Made by a program: the position numbers and the translations under genes. Shown piece by piece: positions 17,014 through 27,351 of a DNA stretch of 64,000 bases. Source of the stretch: Pseudomonas sp. ATCC PTA-122608 (GTDB lineage: Bacteria; Pseudomonadota; Gammaproteobacteria; Pseudomonadales; Pseudomonadaceae); contig NZ_LPNO01000009.1 in assembly GCF_001952855.1 (NCBI RefSeq), forward strand, positions 19,720 to 83,719, given 5' to 3'. The notes under the pieces were generated by a model. The model was not told where the DNA came from. It worked only from the letters and a program-made list of their open reading frames with translations, and ran no database searches. Positions within the stretch are counted from its first letter, which is position 1; each line of letters starts with the position of its first letter.

Positions 17014-17855
17014 GCCACGCCTACGTTTATCGCACAGTCACCGCCGCCGACATGCCCGCCGCCCACGCGCTGTCCGTGCACCTGAAATGGCCTCACCGCG
17101 AGGAAGATTGGGCGATGGTGCAACGCACGTCCGAAGGCTTTGTCGCTGAACATGACGGCAAATTAGTGGGCGTGGCATTCGCCTGCCATCAGGGGGCTTA
17201 TTCCTCCATCGGCCTGGTGATTGTGAGCGAGCAACACCAGGGCAAAGGCATCGGGCGCCAACTGATGAACCTGTGCCTGTATGCTACGGCCCCGCGTACG
17301 CCAATCCTCAATGCAACCGAGTCAGGGGCGCCGTTGTACACCAGCCTGGGCTTCGTCGACTTTGCGCACATTCAGCAACATCAGGGCGTACCGCAAGCTC
17401 CGGCACCCATGCCGTTGACCCGGCATGCCCACTGTCGCGTATTGAGCCTGGCTGATTACCCGAAGGTGATCGAACTGGCCAATGCCGGCAGCGGCCTGGA
17501 CCGCACCGAGGTACTCAACGACCTGCTGCCCACTGCCGAGCACGTGGTTGGCATCGAGGTCGAAGGGCAACTCAACGGTTGCGCCCTGCTCCGCCGATTT
17601 GGTCGGGGCCATATCATTGGTCCTGTCGTTGCACACAATCAGGAACAGGCCCGACAGTTGATCACTCACCTGCTGCGGTTGATTCCGGGTCAGTTCGTGC
17701 GCTTCGACATTCCCACCGCCTGTGGTTTGGCCGACTGGCTGGAGAGCCAGGGGCTGCCATGCGTCGACAAAGCGCCGCGAATGGTCCTGGGTGTGCCCCC
17801 GCAATCAAGCGCCGGCATCACCCAGTTTGCGCTGGTGACGCAAGCAATCGGCTAG
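17010..17855 (+). CDS. GNAT acetyltransferase with two GNAT-like domains, copy 2
   Basis: A 281-residue paralogue of the 12127-12978 protein, starting MSHAYVYRTVTAADMPAAHA. The acetyl-CoA loop HQGKGIGRQLMN is kept, as is the C-terminal VVGIEVEGQLNGCALLRRFG. ATG at 17010 overlaps the stop of the flavin gene (ATGA); reading further upstream would enter that gene. Having one copy beside each copy of the system, with one directly fused in translation to the flavin oxidoreductase, points to a shared role, perhaps acetylating the substrate or product amine. Confidence 0.85.
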   Translation: MSHAYVYRTVTAADMPAAHALSVHLKWPHREEDWAMVQRTSEGFVAEHDGKLVGVAFACHQGAYSSIGLVIVSEQHQGKGIGRQLMNLCLYATAPRTPILNATESGAPLYTSLGFVDFAHIQQHQGVPQAPAPMPLTRHAHCRVLSLADYPKVIELANAGSGLDRTEVLNDLLPTAEHVVGIEVEGQLNGCALLRRFGRGHIIGPVVAHNQEQARQLITHLLRLIPGQFVRFDIPTACGLADWLESQGLPCVDKAPRMVLGVPPQSSAGITQFALVTQAIG

Positions 17856-18001
17856 GTCGCAAAGCCAGCCTGCCAGATTCAGCAGATTATCCCTTGCAAC
17901 GTTGAATAACGGCATCTTTGGGCTGGGACCTTTTGCTAGCTTAGCCAGACACCGGGCCTTGCTGTTCGCAGCGCCTATTGCCGCTCCAGGGAGCCAGTTG
18001 G

Positions 18002-19447
18002 ATGACCATACACGTTTCGAACCAAACGTCTCAGCAGCTTTACATCGACGGCTGCTGGGTTTCCCCGATCATTGCCGCCAGTTTGCCCGTGGTCAACCCG
18101 GCCAGTGAGGAGGTGGTTGCACAGGTCGCAAGCGGGTCTGCCGAGGATGTGGATCGGGCCGTCGCGGCAGCACGTGCGGCGTTTGCCGGTTGGTCTGCAA
18201 CGCCCGCGGCGTCCAGGGCGCTGGTGCTTGGGAAAATCCACGAACTTATCCTTGAGCGCAAAGAGCAACTTGCACAGGCGCTCTCCCTGGAAATGGGCGC
18301 CGCCATCGGCTTCGCTCGGGCGATGCAGGTGCCGCTGGCGGCAGAGCACGTTCGGGTCGCCCGTGACTTGCTCTCCAGCTATCGCTTCCAGACGGTGGAA
18401 GGCGGTACCGCCATCCAGCGCGAACCCATAGGTGTCTGCGGTCTTATCACGCCGTGGAACTGGCCGTTGTATCAGATCACCGCCAAAGTCGCCCCGGCCA
18501 TCGCTGCCGGTTGCACCGTGGTCTTGAAACCCAGCGAACTGTCGCCGCTGAGTGCCCTGCTGTTCGCACAACTGGTGCATGACGCAGGCCTGCCGCCTGG
18601 GGTGTTCAACCTGGTCAATGGAAGCGGTGCTCAGGTCGGCGCAGCCATGGCGGCACATCCGGATATCGACATGATCTCAATCACCGGCTCCAACCGCGCA
18701 GGTGCGCTGGTCGCCCAAGCGGCAGCCCCAACGGTGAAACGCGTCACCCAGGAACTGGGGGGCAAGTCTCCGAATGTGCTGCTGCCCGACGCCGACTTCG
18801 CCAAGGCCGTACCGCTGGGGGTGATGTCCGCGTTTCGCAACGTCGGGCAATCGTGCAGCGCGCCGACCCGCATGATCGTGCCAAAAAACCGCTTGGCCGA
18901 GGTCGAAGCCCTGGCGGCGGCGACCGCGAACGCGCTCATCGTGGGCGACCCGCAATCGGAAGAAACGCAATTGGGCCCCATCGCCAACGAAGCCCAGTTC
19001 AATCGCGTCCAGGCGATGATCCAGGCCGGCCTCGACGAGGGTGCGAAACTGGTGTGCGGTGGGCCTGGGCGTGTGCTGGGTTTTGACAAGGGGTTCTATA
19101 CCCGCCCCACGGTTTTCTCCGAAGTGAATAGCGCCATGCGCATTGCCCAGGAAGAAATCTTCGGCCCGGTGCTGTGCATCATTGCGTATGAGACGGTAGA
19201 TGAAGCCGTCGCCATCGCCAACGACACGGTATACGGCCTGGGCGCCCACGTTCAGGGCCACGACTTGACGCAGGCACGTGCCGTGGCGTCGCGTATTCGT
19301 GCGGGGCAAGTGCACCTGAACTACCCGGCGTGGAATCCGATGGCGCCGTTTGGCGGCTACAAGCGCTCAGGGAATGGTCGGGAGTATGGCGTGCAGGGGT
19401 TTGAGGAGTACCTGGAAACCAAGGCTATTATTGGGTTTGGGGAATGA
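18002..19447 (+). CDS. NAD(P)-dependent aldehyde dehydrogenase
   Basis: A 481-residue ALDH superfamily enzyme. The oxyanion Asn is in TPWNWP (N153), the general base is E251 in QELGGKSPN, and the nucleophile is C285 in GQSCSAP. ATG at 18002 follows AGGGAG at a suitable distance. It is separated from the GNAT gene by 146 bp that may contain its own promoter. The family oxidises semialdehydes or betaine-type aldehydes. It is the last gene of the plus-strand block and probably removes an aldehyde produced by the flavin enzyme, but the substrate cannot be read from sequence. Confidence 0.85.
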   Translation: MTIHVSNQTSQQLYIDGCWVSPIIAASLPVVNPASEEVVAQVASGSAEDVDRAVAAARAAFAGWSATPAASRALVLGKIHELILERKEQLAQALSLEMGAAIGFARAMQVPLAAEHVRVARDLLSSYRFQTVEGGTAIQREPIGVCGLITPWNWPLYQITAKVAPAIAAGCTVVLKPSELSPLSALLFAQLVHDAGLPPGVFNLVNGSGAQVGAAMAAHPDIDMISITGSNRAGALVAQAAAPTVKRVTQELGGKSPNVLLPDADFAKAVPLGVMSAFRNVGQSCSAPTRMIVPKNRLAEVEALAAATANALIVGDPQSEETQLGPIANEAQFNRVQAMIQAGLDEGAKLVCGGPGRVLGFDKGFYTRPTVFSEVNSAMRIAQEEIFGPVLCIIAYETVDEAVAIANDTVYGLGAHVQGHDLTQARAVASRIRAGQVHLNYPAWNPMAPFGGYKRSGNGREYGVQGFEEYLETKAIIGFGE

Positions 19448-19486
19448 GTTATGGGGCTGTGGTGAGGGAGTAATTTTGCAGGCATG

Positions 19487-19514
19487 AAAAAGCCCAAGCG
19501 TTACCGCTTGGGCT
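19487..19514 (-). terminator. Rho-independent terminator after tRNA-Pro
   Basis: The perfect 10-bp stem AGCCCAAGCG/CGCTTGGGCT with a TTAC loop (19491-19514) is followed on the minus strand by a T run. It lies 17 bp past the tRNA 3' end. Confidence 0.85.
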
Positions 19515-19530
19515 AAGTCATTGAAAAATA

Positions 19531-19607
19531 TGGTCGGGACGGAGTGATTCGAACACTCGACCCCTAGCACCCCATGCTAGTGCGCTACCGGACTGCGCTA
19601 CGCCCCG
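19531..19607 (-). tRNA. tRNA-Pro (anticodon GGG)
   Basis: A 77-nt cloverleaf on the minus strand with encoded CCA. The acceptor stem is CGGGGCG/CGTCCCG with one G-U pair. The anticodon stem CTAGC/GCTAG encloses the loop ATGGGGT, whose positions 34-36 are GGG. The T-arm contains TTCGAAT. It is the last element of the thrS-ihfA-MerR translation block, an arrangement I recall from other pseudomonads. Confidence 0.95.
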
Positions 19608-19697
19608 ACTAGGCGTTTTACTGGGTTCGCTTCGCAACGAAGCGATCAGGAATATACCGCAAGCTTTTGAAATGTGGAAGTATTTTAAAAGCCGGAA

Positions 19698-20054
19698 TTA
19701 CTTCTTCAAAACCACCAGCACATCTTCGAGTTCGGAGATCATCTGGCGGATCATTTGCTTGTATTGGGTGGTGTCGTCTTTGGCTTCATCACCGGACATA
19801 CGCTGGCGCGCGCCGCTGATGGTGAACCCCTGGTCATACAGCAACGCGCGGATCTGCCGGATCATCAGCACATCCTGGCGCTGATAATACCGACGGTTCC
19901 CGGTGCGTTTGACGGGGTTGAGTTGAGGAAACTCCTGCTCCCAATAGCGCAGCACGTGCGGTTTTACCGCACAGAGCTCGCTGACTTCACCGATGGTGAA
20001 GTAGCGTTTGCCTGGGATGACGGGCAGTTCGTCGTTATGACTTGGTTCCAGCAT
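19698..20054 (-). CDS. MerR-family transcriptional regulator downstream of ihfA
   Basis: A 118-residue MerR-type protein with the helix-turn-helix [20 protein letters not shown] and wing [13 protein letters not shown], followed by a short coiled region ([18 protein letters not shown]). There is no C-terminal effector or metal-binding domain. ATG at 20054 is chosen over a TTG nine bases upstream; the gene starts inside the ihfA end (20-bp overlap), so it is cotranscribed. This small MerR gene is commonly found after ihfA in gamma-proteobacteria. Its target genes are not known to me. Confidence 0.88.
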   Translation of the reverse strand: MLEPSHNDELPVIPGKRYFTIGEVSELCAVKPHVLRYWEQEFPQLNPVKRTGNRRYYQRQDVLMIRQIRALLYDQGFTISGARQRMSGDEAKDDTTQYKQMIRQMISELEDVLVVLKK

Positions 20055-20337
20055 AAGCCTCAACTCGGGCCTTCAACTTCTGCCCTGGACGAAAGGTGAC
20101 CACACGGCGAGCCGTGATCGGGATTTCTTCTCCCGTTTTTGGATTGCGGCCAGGCCGCTGGCGTTTGTCCCGCAGGTCAAAATTGCCGAAGCCGGACAAT
20201 TTGACCTGTTCGTTGTCTTCAAGAGCGTGCCTGATTTCTTCAAAAAACAGCTCGACCAATTCCTTGGCCTCGCGCTTGTTCAGGCCCAGCTCTTCATACA
20301 GACGTTCCGCCATCTCAGCTTTCGTCAAAGCCCCCAT
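20035..20337 (-). CDS. ihfA: Integration host factor alpha subunit
   Basis: A 100-residue HU/IHF-family DNA-bending protein starting [18 protein letters not shown]. It contains the beta-arm with the [11 protein letters not shown] motif and [17 protein letters not shown]. It pairs with IhfB to bend DNA at sigma54 promoters, origins and phage attachment sites. The gene follows pheT after 3 bp with a good ribosome site (AAGGAAGTG), the standard pheST-ihfA arrangement. Confidence 0.97.
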   Translation of the reverse strand: MGALTKAEMAERLYEELGLNKREAKELVELFFEEIRHALEDNEQVKLSGFGNFDLRDKRQRPGRNPKTGEEIPITARRVVTFRPGQKLKARVEAYAGTKS

Positions 20338-20340
20338 ACG

Positions 20341-22719
20341 TCACTTCCTTAACGTGGCGTTTAACCTTTGTTCGAGCGAGGTGAGGATATTTTGTGTCGT
20401 CGTATTCACCTCATCGTCATTAAGAGTGCGCGATGGATGCTGCCAGGTCAAGCCAACTGCAAGGCTTTTTCTATGCGGATCAATGCCTTTACCCTGATAA
20501 ACGTCAAATAGCCTGAGGTCTGTCAGCCATTCCCCTGCATTTTCACGGATTACGTCCAGAACAGCACTGGCCGCAACGCCTTGATCGGCAATCAGCGCCA
20601 GATCACGTCGTACTTCAGGGAAACGCGACAACTCGCTGAATTTAGGCATTTTGCCCGAGGCCACTTCAGCCAAGACTAGCTCAAAAACGAAGACTGGACG
20701 GTCCAGCCCCAGGGTTTTCGACAGTTCAGGGTGAATCGCGCCAACGAAGCCCACCAGGCGACCTTCACGTTCGATACGTGCGGTCTGGCCGGGATGCAAC
20801 GCAGGGTGTTTGCCGGGGGTGAACGTGAACACATCCAGCGCACCGGCAAAGCCCAACACCGCTTCCACATCCGCCTTGACGTCGAAGAAGTCGACGGTGT
20901 CGCGGCCTTGTGCCCAGCCTTCCGGCAGGCGACTGCCGCAGACTACGCCAGCCAGCATCGGCTCTTGCTTCAGACCATCCAGTTGACCGACAAAACGCAG
21001 GCCGCTTTCGAACATGCGCACGCGGTCTTGCTGACGGTTCAGGTTGTGGGAAAGCGCTTTCACCAAGCCCGGCCACAGCGACGAGCGCATGGCGGCCATG
21101 TCGTTGGAGATCGGATTAGCCAGCAACAGCGGCTCGACACCCGGGTTGAACAGTTCGAATTGCTTCGGATCAATGAAGCTGTAGGTCACCGCTTCCTGAT
21201 AACCACGGGCAACCAGCAGGCGACGCAGTTCCGGCAGATGTGCACGGGCTTCAGCTTTCGGCTGCGGGGCCAGACGCGCTTGCGGGTAACGAACCGGCAG
21301 GCGGTTGTAGCCGTACAGGCGGGCCAGCTCTTCGATCAGGTCGACTTCCAGGCTGATATCGAAGCGATGGCTTGGCACTTCTACGTGCCACTGCCCTGCT
21401 TCACCAGCAGAGATGCCGAGGCCGAGGGCCGACAGCAGGCGCTCGATTTCAACCGGGTCGATCACCAGGCCGAGCATTTGCTCAACGGCCTTGGCGCGCA
21501 GGACGATCGGTGCAACCGACGGCAGGTGCTGCTCGCTGACGGTTTCGATGATCGGGCCGGCTTCGCCGCCAGTGATTTCCAGCAGCAGGCCAGTGGCGCG
21601 CTCCATGGCTTCACGGGCCAGTTGCCAGTCCACGCCACGCTCGTAGCGGTGCGAGGCGTCGGTGTGCAGGCCGTAAGAACGGGCCTTGCCAGCGATGGCG
21701 ATCTGATCGAAGAAGGCGCTTTCGAGAAAGATGTCGCGAGTGGTTGCGGACACGCCGCTGTGCTCGCCGCCCATCACGCCGGCAATCGCCAGGGCGCGGG
21801 AATGGTCAGCGATCACCAGGGTGTCGGCACGCAGGCTGACTTCCTGGCCGTCGAGCAGCACCAGCTTCTCGCCTTCCTCGGCCATGCGTACGCGGATGCC
21901 GCCATTGATTTCAGCGAGATCGAAGGCGTGCAGCGGTTGACCCAGTTCCAGCATCACGTAGTTGGTGATGTCGACGGCAGCATCGATGCTGCGCACTTCG
22001 GAACGACGCAGGCGCTCAACCATCCACAGCGGGGTTGGCTTGGACAGGTCGACGTTACGGATCACTCGACCCAGGTAACGTGGGCAGGCGTTAGGGGCCA
22101 CCACTTCGACCGAACGCACTTCGTCGTGCACCGCAGGCACGGCGGCAACCACCGGACGGGTGACGGTGGCGGCGTACAGCGCACCGACTTCCCGCGCCAG
22201 GCCAGCCAGGGACAGGCAATCGCCGCGGTTCGGGGTCAGATCGACCTCGATGCTGGCGTCTTCCAGTTCCAGGTAAACACGGATGTCCTGGCCCACCGGC
22301 GCGTCGGCCGGCAGTTCCATCAGGCCATCATTGCCTTCGCCGACCTGCAGCTCCGCCTGGGAGCACAGCATGCCGTTGGACTCAACGCCACGCAGCTTGG
22401 CCTTCTTGATCTTGAAGTCGCCTGGCAGTTCGGCCCCGATCATCGCGAACGGAATTTTCAGGCCCGGACGCACGTTTGGCGCTCCGCACACGACCTGGAA
22501 GGTTTCCGCGCCATTGCTGACCTGGCACACGCGCAATTTGTCAGCGTCCGGATGTTGCTCGGTGCTCAGCACCTCGCCCACTACCACGCCACTGAAAACA
22601 CCGGCAGCCGGCGTCACACTATCGACCTCAAGGCCGGCCATCGACAGACGGGCAACCAGCTCGTCGCGACTTACCTGCGGGCTTACCCAGCCACGCAGCC
22701 ATTGTTCACTGAATTTCAT
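20341..22719 (-). CDS. pheT: Phenylalanyl-tRNA synthetase beta subunit
   Basis: A 792-residue protein of normal length. The N-terminal tRNA-binding (EMAP-like) domain is at about residues 40-150, followed by the B3/B4 editing region (about 210-390), the B5 domain, the catalytic-like core, and a C-terminal FDX-ACB domain (about 700-792; FSELSRFPEVRRDLALI). It forms the (alpha-beta)2 enzyme with PheS in the cytoplasm. It starts 26 bp after pheS with TTAGGAGAGC as ribosome site. Confidence 0.97.
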   Translation of the reverse strand: MKFSEQWLRGWVSPQVSRDELVARLSMAGLEVDSVTPAAGVFSGVVVGEVLSTEQHPDADKLRVCQVSNGAETFQVVCGAPNVRPGLKIPFAMIGAELPGDFKIKKAKLRGVESNGMLCSQAELQVGEGNDGLMELPADAPVGQDIRVYLELEDASIEVDLTPNRGDCLSLAGLAREVGALYAATVTRPVVAAVPAVHDEVRSVEVVAPNACPRYLGRVIRNVDLSKPTPLWMVERLRRSEVRSIDAAVDITNYVMLELGQPLHAFDLAEINGGIRVRMAEEGEKLVLLDGQEVSLRADTLVIADHSRALAIAGVMGGEHSGVSATTRDIFLESAFFDQIAIAGKARSYGLHTDASHRYERGVDWQLAREAMERATGLLLEITGGEAGPIIETVSEQHLPSVAPIVLRAKAVEQMLGLVIDPVEIERLLSALGLGISAGEAGQWHVEVPSHRFDISLEVDLIEELARLYGYNRLPVRYPQARLAPQPKAEARAHLPELRRLLVARGYQEAVTYSFIDPKQFELFNPGVEPLLLANPISNDMAAMRSSLWPGLVKALSHNLNRQQDRVRMFESGLRFVGQLDGLKQEPMLAGVVCGSRLPEGWAQGRDTVDFFDVKADVEAVLGFAGALDVFTFTPGKHPALHPGQTARIEREGRLVGFVGAIHPELSKTLGLDRPVFVFELVLAEVASGKMPKFSELSRFPEVRRDLALIADQGVAASAVLDVIRENAGEWLTDLRLFDVYQGKGIDPHRKSLAVGLTWQHPSRTLNDDEVNTTTQNILTSLEQRLNATLRK

Positions 22720-22745
22720 CCTGCTCTCCTAAAGATCCGTTACGA

Positions 22746-23816
<1,071 letters not shown>

Positions 23817-23871
23817 AAGACGTTTAACACCTTGGGCCGCGGAAGCGACCCAGGGTGACTGTCGGGGGTAC

Positions 23872-24228
23872 TTAAGCCAAGGTGGCTTTAGCTTTCTCGA
23901 CAATCGCAGCAAACGCCGCTTTTTCGTTCACTGCCAGATCAGCCAGAACCTTACGGTCGATCTCGATGGACGCTTTTTTCAGGCCAGCGATGAAACGGCT
24001 GTAGGACAGACCGTTAACACGTGCACCAGCGTTGATACGAGCGATCCACAGAGCGCGGAACTGACGTTTTTTCTGACGACGGTCACGGTAGGCGTATTGG
24101 CCAGCCTTGATAACCGCTTGCTTGGCAACACGGAATACGCGTGAACGCGCGCCGTAGTAGCCTTTAGCAAGTTTCAGAATTTTCTTGTGGCGCTTACGCG
24201 CCATGACGCCACGCTTTACACGAGCCAT
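23872..24228 (-). CDS. rplT: 50S ribosomal protein L20
   Basis: A 118-residue basic protein starting [19 protein letters not shown], the invariant L20 N-terminal extension. It then has [23 protein letters not shown]20 binds 23S rRNA early in assembly and in E. coli represses translation of its own operon by binding rpmI mRNA. It follows rpmI by 28 bp. Confidence 0.98.
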   Translation of the reverse strand: MARVKRGVMARKRHKKILKLAKGYYGARSRVFRVAKQAVIKAGQYAYRDRRQKKRQFRALWIARINAGARVNGLSYSRFIAGLKKASIEIDRKVLADLAVNEKAAFAAIVEKAKATLA

Positions 24229-24256
24229 GAGTTACTTCCTCTATTCTTGACTAAAA

Positions 24257-24451
24257 TTAACGAAGGCGCAGCATGCGCTCGACTTTTGCGACGTCAGACG
24301 GATGCAGCAAGCTGCTACCGCGCAGTTGACGCTTACGCTTGGTCGACATTTTAGTCAGGATGTGGCTCTTGAAAGCGTGCTTGTGCTTGATACCGTTAGC
24401 AGTTTTCAGAAACCGCTTAGCAGCACCACTTTTAGTTTTCATCTTTGGCAT
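24257..24451 (-). CDS. rpmI: 50S ribosomal protein L35
   Basis: A 64-residue L35 with [40 protein letters not shown] and the C-terminal [11 protein letters not shown]. It lies between infC and rplT as in most gamma-proteobacteria. In E. coli the rpmI start region carries the L20 operator; the 59 bp before this start would be the equivalent place here. Confidence 0.98.
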   Translation of the reverse strand: MPKMKTKSGAAKRFLKTANGIKHKHAFKSHILTKMSTKRKRQLRGSSLLHPSDVAKVERMLRLR

Positions 24452-24510
24452 GTTCGGTACTCCGCATTCAGTTGATAAACATAATCAGAAGGCCTGCCGT
24501 GCCCTATTGA

Positions 24511-25062
24511 TTACTTCTTCTTTTTCGGGGCGATGACCATAATAAGCTGGCGTCCTTCCATCTTAGGATGCTGTTCGACCGAACCGTACTCGAGCAGGTC
24601 ACCTTCAACCCGCTTGAGGAGTTCCATCCCCAGCTCCTGGTGGGCCATCTCACGGCCGCGGAATCGCAAGGATACCTTGGCCCTGTCCCCATCACTCAGG
24701 AAACGTACCAGGTTGCGCAGTTTTACCTGGTAATCCCCTTCCTCCGTCCCTGGACGAAACTTGATTTCTTTTACTTGAATCTGCTTCTGGTTCTTCTTCG
24801 CTGCGGCAACCTGCTTCTTCTTCTCGAAGATCGATTTGCCGTAGTCCATCACCCGGCAAACGGGTGGGATTGCATCGGCGGAGATTTCCACCAGGTCCAA
24901 TTTGGACTCTTCAGCAATACGAAGCGCTTCATCAATCGAGACGATGCCAATCTGCTCGCCGTCAGCGCCAATTAACCGAACCTCGCGTGCCGAGATATTC
25001 TCGTTGATCGGGGCTTTCGGTGCAGCTCGTTTATCTTGTCTCATTTCACGCTTAATAATAAT
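24511..25062 (-). CDS. infC: Translation initiation factor IF-3, probable AUU start
   Basis: An IF-3 protein with the N-domain ([19 protein letters not shown]), a linker rich in Lys ([17 protein letters not shown]) and the C-domain ending [14 protein letters not shown]. The first ATG in frame is at 25044 (177 residues), but the family N-terminus IIKREM is encoded upstream, where three ATT codons in a row (25062-25054) follow GGAG. Starting at the first ATT gives 183 residues, which matches pseudomonad IF-3 as I recall it. AUU starts let IF-3 repress its own translation. The first ATT shares one base with the thrS stop codon. Confidence 0.93.
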   Translation of the reverse strand: MIIKREMRQDKRAAPKAPINENISAREVRLIGADGEQIGIVSIDEALRIAEESKLDLVEISADAIPPVCRVMDYGKSIFEKKKQVAAAKKNQKQIQVKEIKFRPGTEEGDYQVKLRNLVRFLSDGDRAKVSLRFRGREMAHQELGMELLKRVEGDLLEYGSVEQHPKMEGRQLIMVIAPKKKK

Positions 25063-26984
25063 TACTCCGAATCTGGGCGACCACGCCGGGAAACCGCTTG
25101 CGCGAGGAACTCAGCGAACTGGGCGACGGGCATCGAGCCCAGGTCAGCACCTTCACGAGTACGCACAGCGACAGTCTGCATCTCGACTTCCCTATCTCCG
25201 ATAACCAAAAGATAGGGAACCTTGAGCAAAGTATGCTCGCGGATTTTAAAGCCGATCTTTTCATTTCTCAAGTCGGACTTGGCACGAAATCCGCTTTCAT
25301 TGAGAGTTTTTTCAACTTCAGCGGCAAAATCTGCCTGTTTATCAGTGATATTCATGATCACTGCCTGAGTCGGAGCCAGCCACGCAGGGAATGCACCCTC
25401 GTAGTGCTCGATCAGGATCCCGACGAACCGTTCGAACGAACCGAGGATCGCCCGGTGCAGCATAACCGGGTGTTTACGGCTGTTGTCTTCGGAGACGTAT
25501 TCGGCTCCCAGACGGATCGGCAGGTTAAAATCGAGCTGCAGGGTACCACACTGCCAGACGCGACCAAGGCAATCTTTCAGCGAGAACTCGATCTTCGGAC
25601 CGTAGAACGCGCCCTCGCCTGGCTGCAGGTCGTACGCGAGGCCCGCACTATCAAGGGCGGCGGCCAGTGCAGCTTCGGCGCGATCCCACAGTTCGTCGGA
25701 ACCGACGCGTTTTTCCGGACGAGTGGACAGCTTCATCTCGACTTCGGTGAAACCGAAATCGCGATAAACGTCCATGGTCAGCTTGATGAATGCTGCGGAT
25801 TCGGCCTGCATCTGCTCTTCAGTGCAGAAGATGTGGGCATCGTCCTGAGTGAAGCCGCGTACACGCATGATGCCGTGCAGCGCACCCGAAGGCTCGTTAC
25901 GGTGGCAGGCACCGAACTCGGCGAGGCGCATCGGCAACTCGCGGTAGCTCTTAAGGCCTTGGTTGAACACCTGTACGTGACACGGGCAGTTCATCGGCTT
26001 GATGGCGTAGTCGCGGTTTTCCGACTGGGTGGTGAACATGTTGTCGGCGTAGTTGGCCCAGTGCCCGGATTTCTCCCACAGGCTGCGGTCAACGACTTGC
26101 GGCGTCTTGATCTCAAGGTAGCCGTTGTCGCGCTGAACCTTGCGCATGTACTGCTCAAGCACTTGGTACAGGGTCCAACCGTTCGGGTGCCAGAACACCA
26201 TGCCCGGCGCTTCTTCCTGGAGGTGGAACAGGTTCAGGCGCTTGCCGATCTTGCGGTGGTCGCGTTTTTCGGCTTCTTCGATGCGCTGGATGTAGGCCGC
26301 CAGCTGCTTCTTGTCAGCCCAGGCAGTGCCGTAGATCCGCTGCAGTTGTTCATTCTTCGCGTCGCCGCGCCAGTAGGCACCGGACAGCTTGGTCAGCTTG
26401 AACGACTTGAGGAAGCGCGTGTTCGGCACGTGCGGGCCACGGCACATGTCGACGTATTCTTCGTGGTAATACAGGCCCATGGCCTGCTCGTCCGGCATGT
26501 CTTCCACCAGGCGCAGCTTGTAGTCTTCGCCGCGGGCAGTGAACACGTCGATCACTTCGGCACGCGGAGTGACTTTCTTGATGACGTCGTAATCTTTTTC
26601 GATCAGCGCGTGCATGCGCTGCTCGATGGCCGCCAGGTCGTCCGGAGTGAAAGGACGCTCGTAGGCGATGTCGTAATAGAAGCCTTCGTCGATGACCGGG
26701 CCGATGACCATCTTCGCGGTTGGGTACAGCTGCTTGACCGCGTGGCCAATCAGGTGCGCACAAGAGTGGCGAATGATCTCCAGCCCCTCTTGATCCTTGG
26801 GCGTGATGATTTGCAGGCTGGCATCGCCGGTGATCAGGTCACTGGCGTCAACCAGCTTGCCGTCGACCTTGCCGGCCACGGTGGCCTTGGCCAGGCCGGC
26901 ACCAATGGATGCGGCGACCTCGGCTACGGAAACCGAATGATCGAATGAACGTTGACTGCCGTCGGGAAGAGTAATAGTTGGCAT
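25062..26984 (-). CDS. thrS: Threonyl-tRNA synthetase
   Basis: A 640-residue class II synthetase of normal length. It has the TGS domain ([17 protein letters not shown]), the SAD editing domain with [10 protein letters not shown], the catalytic core with motif 2 [20 protein letters not shown] and motif 3 [20 protein letters not shown], and a C-terminal anticodon-binding domain. The start at 26984 follows AGGAGAGGAGG. The 200-bp leader contains hairpins resembling tRNA-Thr anticodon arms, implying autogenous control as in E. coli. Confidence 0.97.
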   Translation of the reverse strand: MPTITLPDGSQRSFDHSVSVAEVAASIGAGLAKATVAGKVDGKLVDASDLITGDASLQIITPKDQEGLEIIRHSCAHLIGHAVKQLYPTAKMVIGPVIDEGFYYDIAYERPFTPDDLAAIEQRMHALIEKDYDVIKKVTPRAEVIDVFTARGEDYKLRLVEDMPDEQAMGLYYHEEYVDMCRGPHVPNTRFLKSFKLTKLSGAYWRGDAKNEQLQRIYGTAWADKKQLAAYIQRIEEAEKRDHRKIGKRLNLFHLQEEAPGMVFWHPNGWTLYQVLEQYMRKVQRDNGYLEIKTPQVVDRSLWEKSGHWANYADNMFTTQSENRDYAIKPMNCPCHVQVFNQGLKSYRELPMRLAEFGACHRNEPSGALHGIMRVRGFTQDDAHIFCTEEQMQAESAAFIKLTMDVYRDFGFTEVEMKLSTRPEKRVGSDELWDRAEAALAAALDSAGLAYDLQPGEGAFYGPKIEFSLKDCLGRVWQCGTLQLDFNLPIRLGAEYVSEDNSRKHPVMLHRAILGSFERFVGILIEHYEGAFPAWLAPTQAVIMNITDKQADFAAEVEKTLNESGFRAKSDLRNEKIGFKIREHTLLKVPYLLVIGDREVEMQTVAVRTREGADLGSMPVAQFAEFLAQAVSRRGRPDSE

Positions 26985-27003
26985 GGCGCCTCCTCTCCTA
27001 GTG

Positions 27004-27098
27004 GTGACCCCTACCAAAGGTCACGTGGGTTGGGATGAGCCAGTACAAGATCCAACACCAGGCCGCTCAATAATGAACGCCTGCCTTACAGCGGCAGG
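27004..27098 (-). promoter_or_regulatory. Candidate thrS translational operator with two tRNA-Thr anticodon-arm mimics
   Basis: On the minus strand, a hairpin at 27024-27004 has a 6-bp stem GTGACC/GGTCAC plus a T-G pair closing the 7-nt loop TTGGTAG. Read as an anticodon loop this gives U33, GGU at 34-36 and A37, like tRNA-Thr(GGU). It ends 5 bp before the AGGAG ribosome site. A second hairpin at 27098-27080 has a perfect 6-bp stem CCTGCC/GGCAGG and loop GCTGTAA, giving UGU at 34-36 and A37 A38, like tRNA-Thr(UGU). A roughly 55-nt linker separates them. E. coli thrS has the same plan, with two stem-loops bound by the ThrRS dimer to block ribosomes. Confidence 0.6.
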
Positions 27099-27145
27099 AG
27101 CCTTTCGGCCAACCGGTAATCGAACCAGAGTGACTGGAGTTAAAC

Positions 27146-27195
27146 AAAAAAGAGCTTGGCGGGGCGGCATAAGGCGCGCCGGAAAATAGCCAAGC
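27146..27195 (-). terminator. Terminator-like hairpin in the thrS leader
   Basis: On the minus strand GCTTGGC and GCCAAGC pair around a 28-nt loop that itself contains a GGCG/CGCC stem, followed by TCTTTTTTG. No minus-strand gene lies upstream, since the next gene is on the plus strand. It would therefore act as a transcription attenuator for thrS or end a short leader RNA. Confidence 0.55.
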
Positions 27196-27351
27196 GAAAG
27201 ATGCTAGCACAGATGAACGGTCATGGTGCCGGCGCCGATTAACGAAACGCAAATTCCCTGCTTTTAGGGGCAAAAGTGAACTTGAACTGTACGGCGCGCC
27301 TCAAACACACCGAGAATCACCGTTCGTCCATGACTCCAGGAGCATTTCATT

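Noticed and set aside
25098..26948. 616-codon plus-strand frame opposite thrS
   Set aside because: Antisense shadow; thrS motifs are intact on the minus strand.
27071..27145. A tRNA gene upstream of thrS
   Set aside because: Contains CTGCCTTACA and GGTTCGATT stretches reminiscent of tRNA, but the order of arms is wrong and no acceptor stem can be formed; treated as part of the thrS leader.
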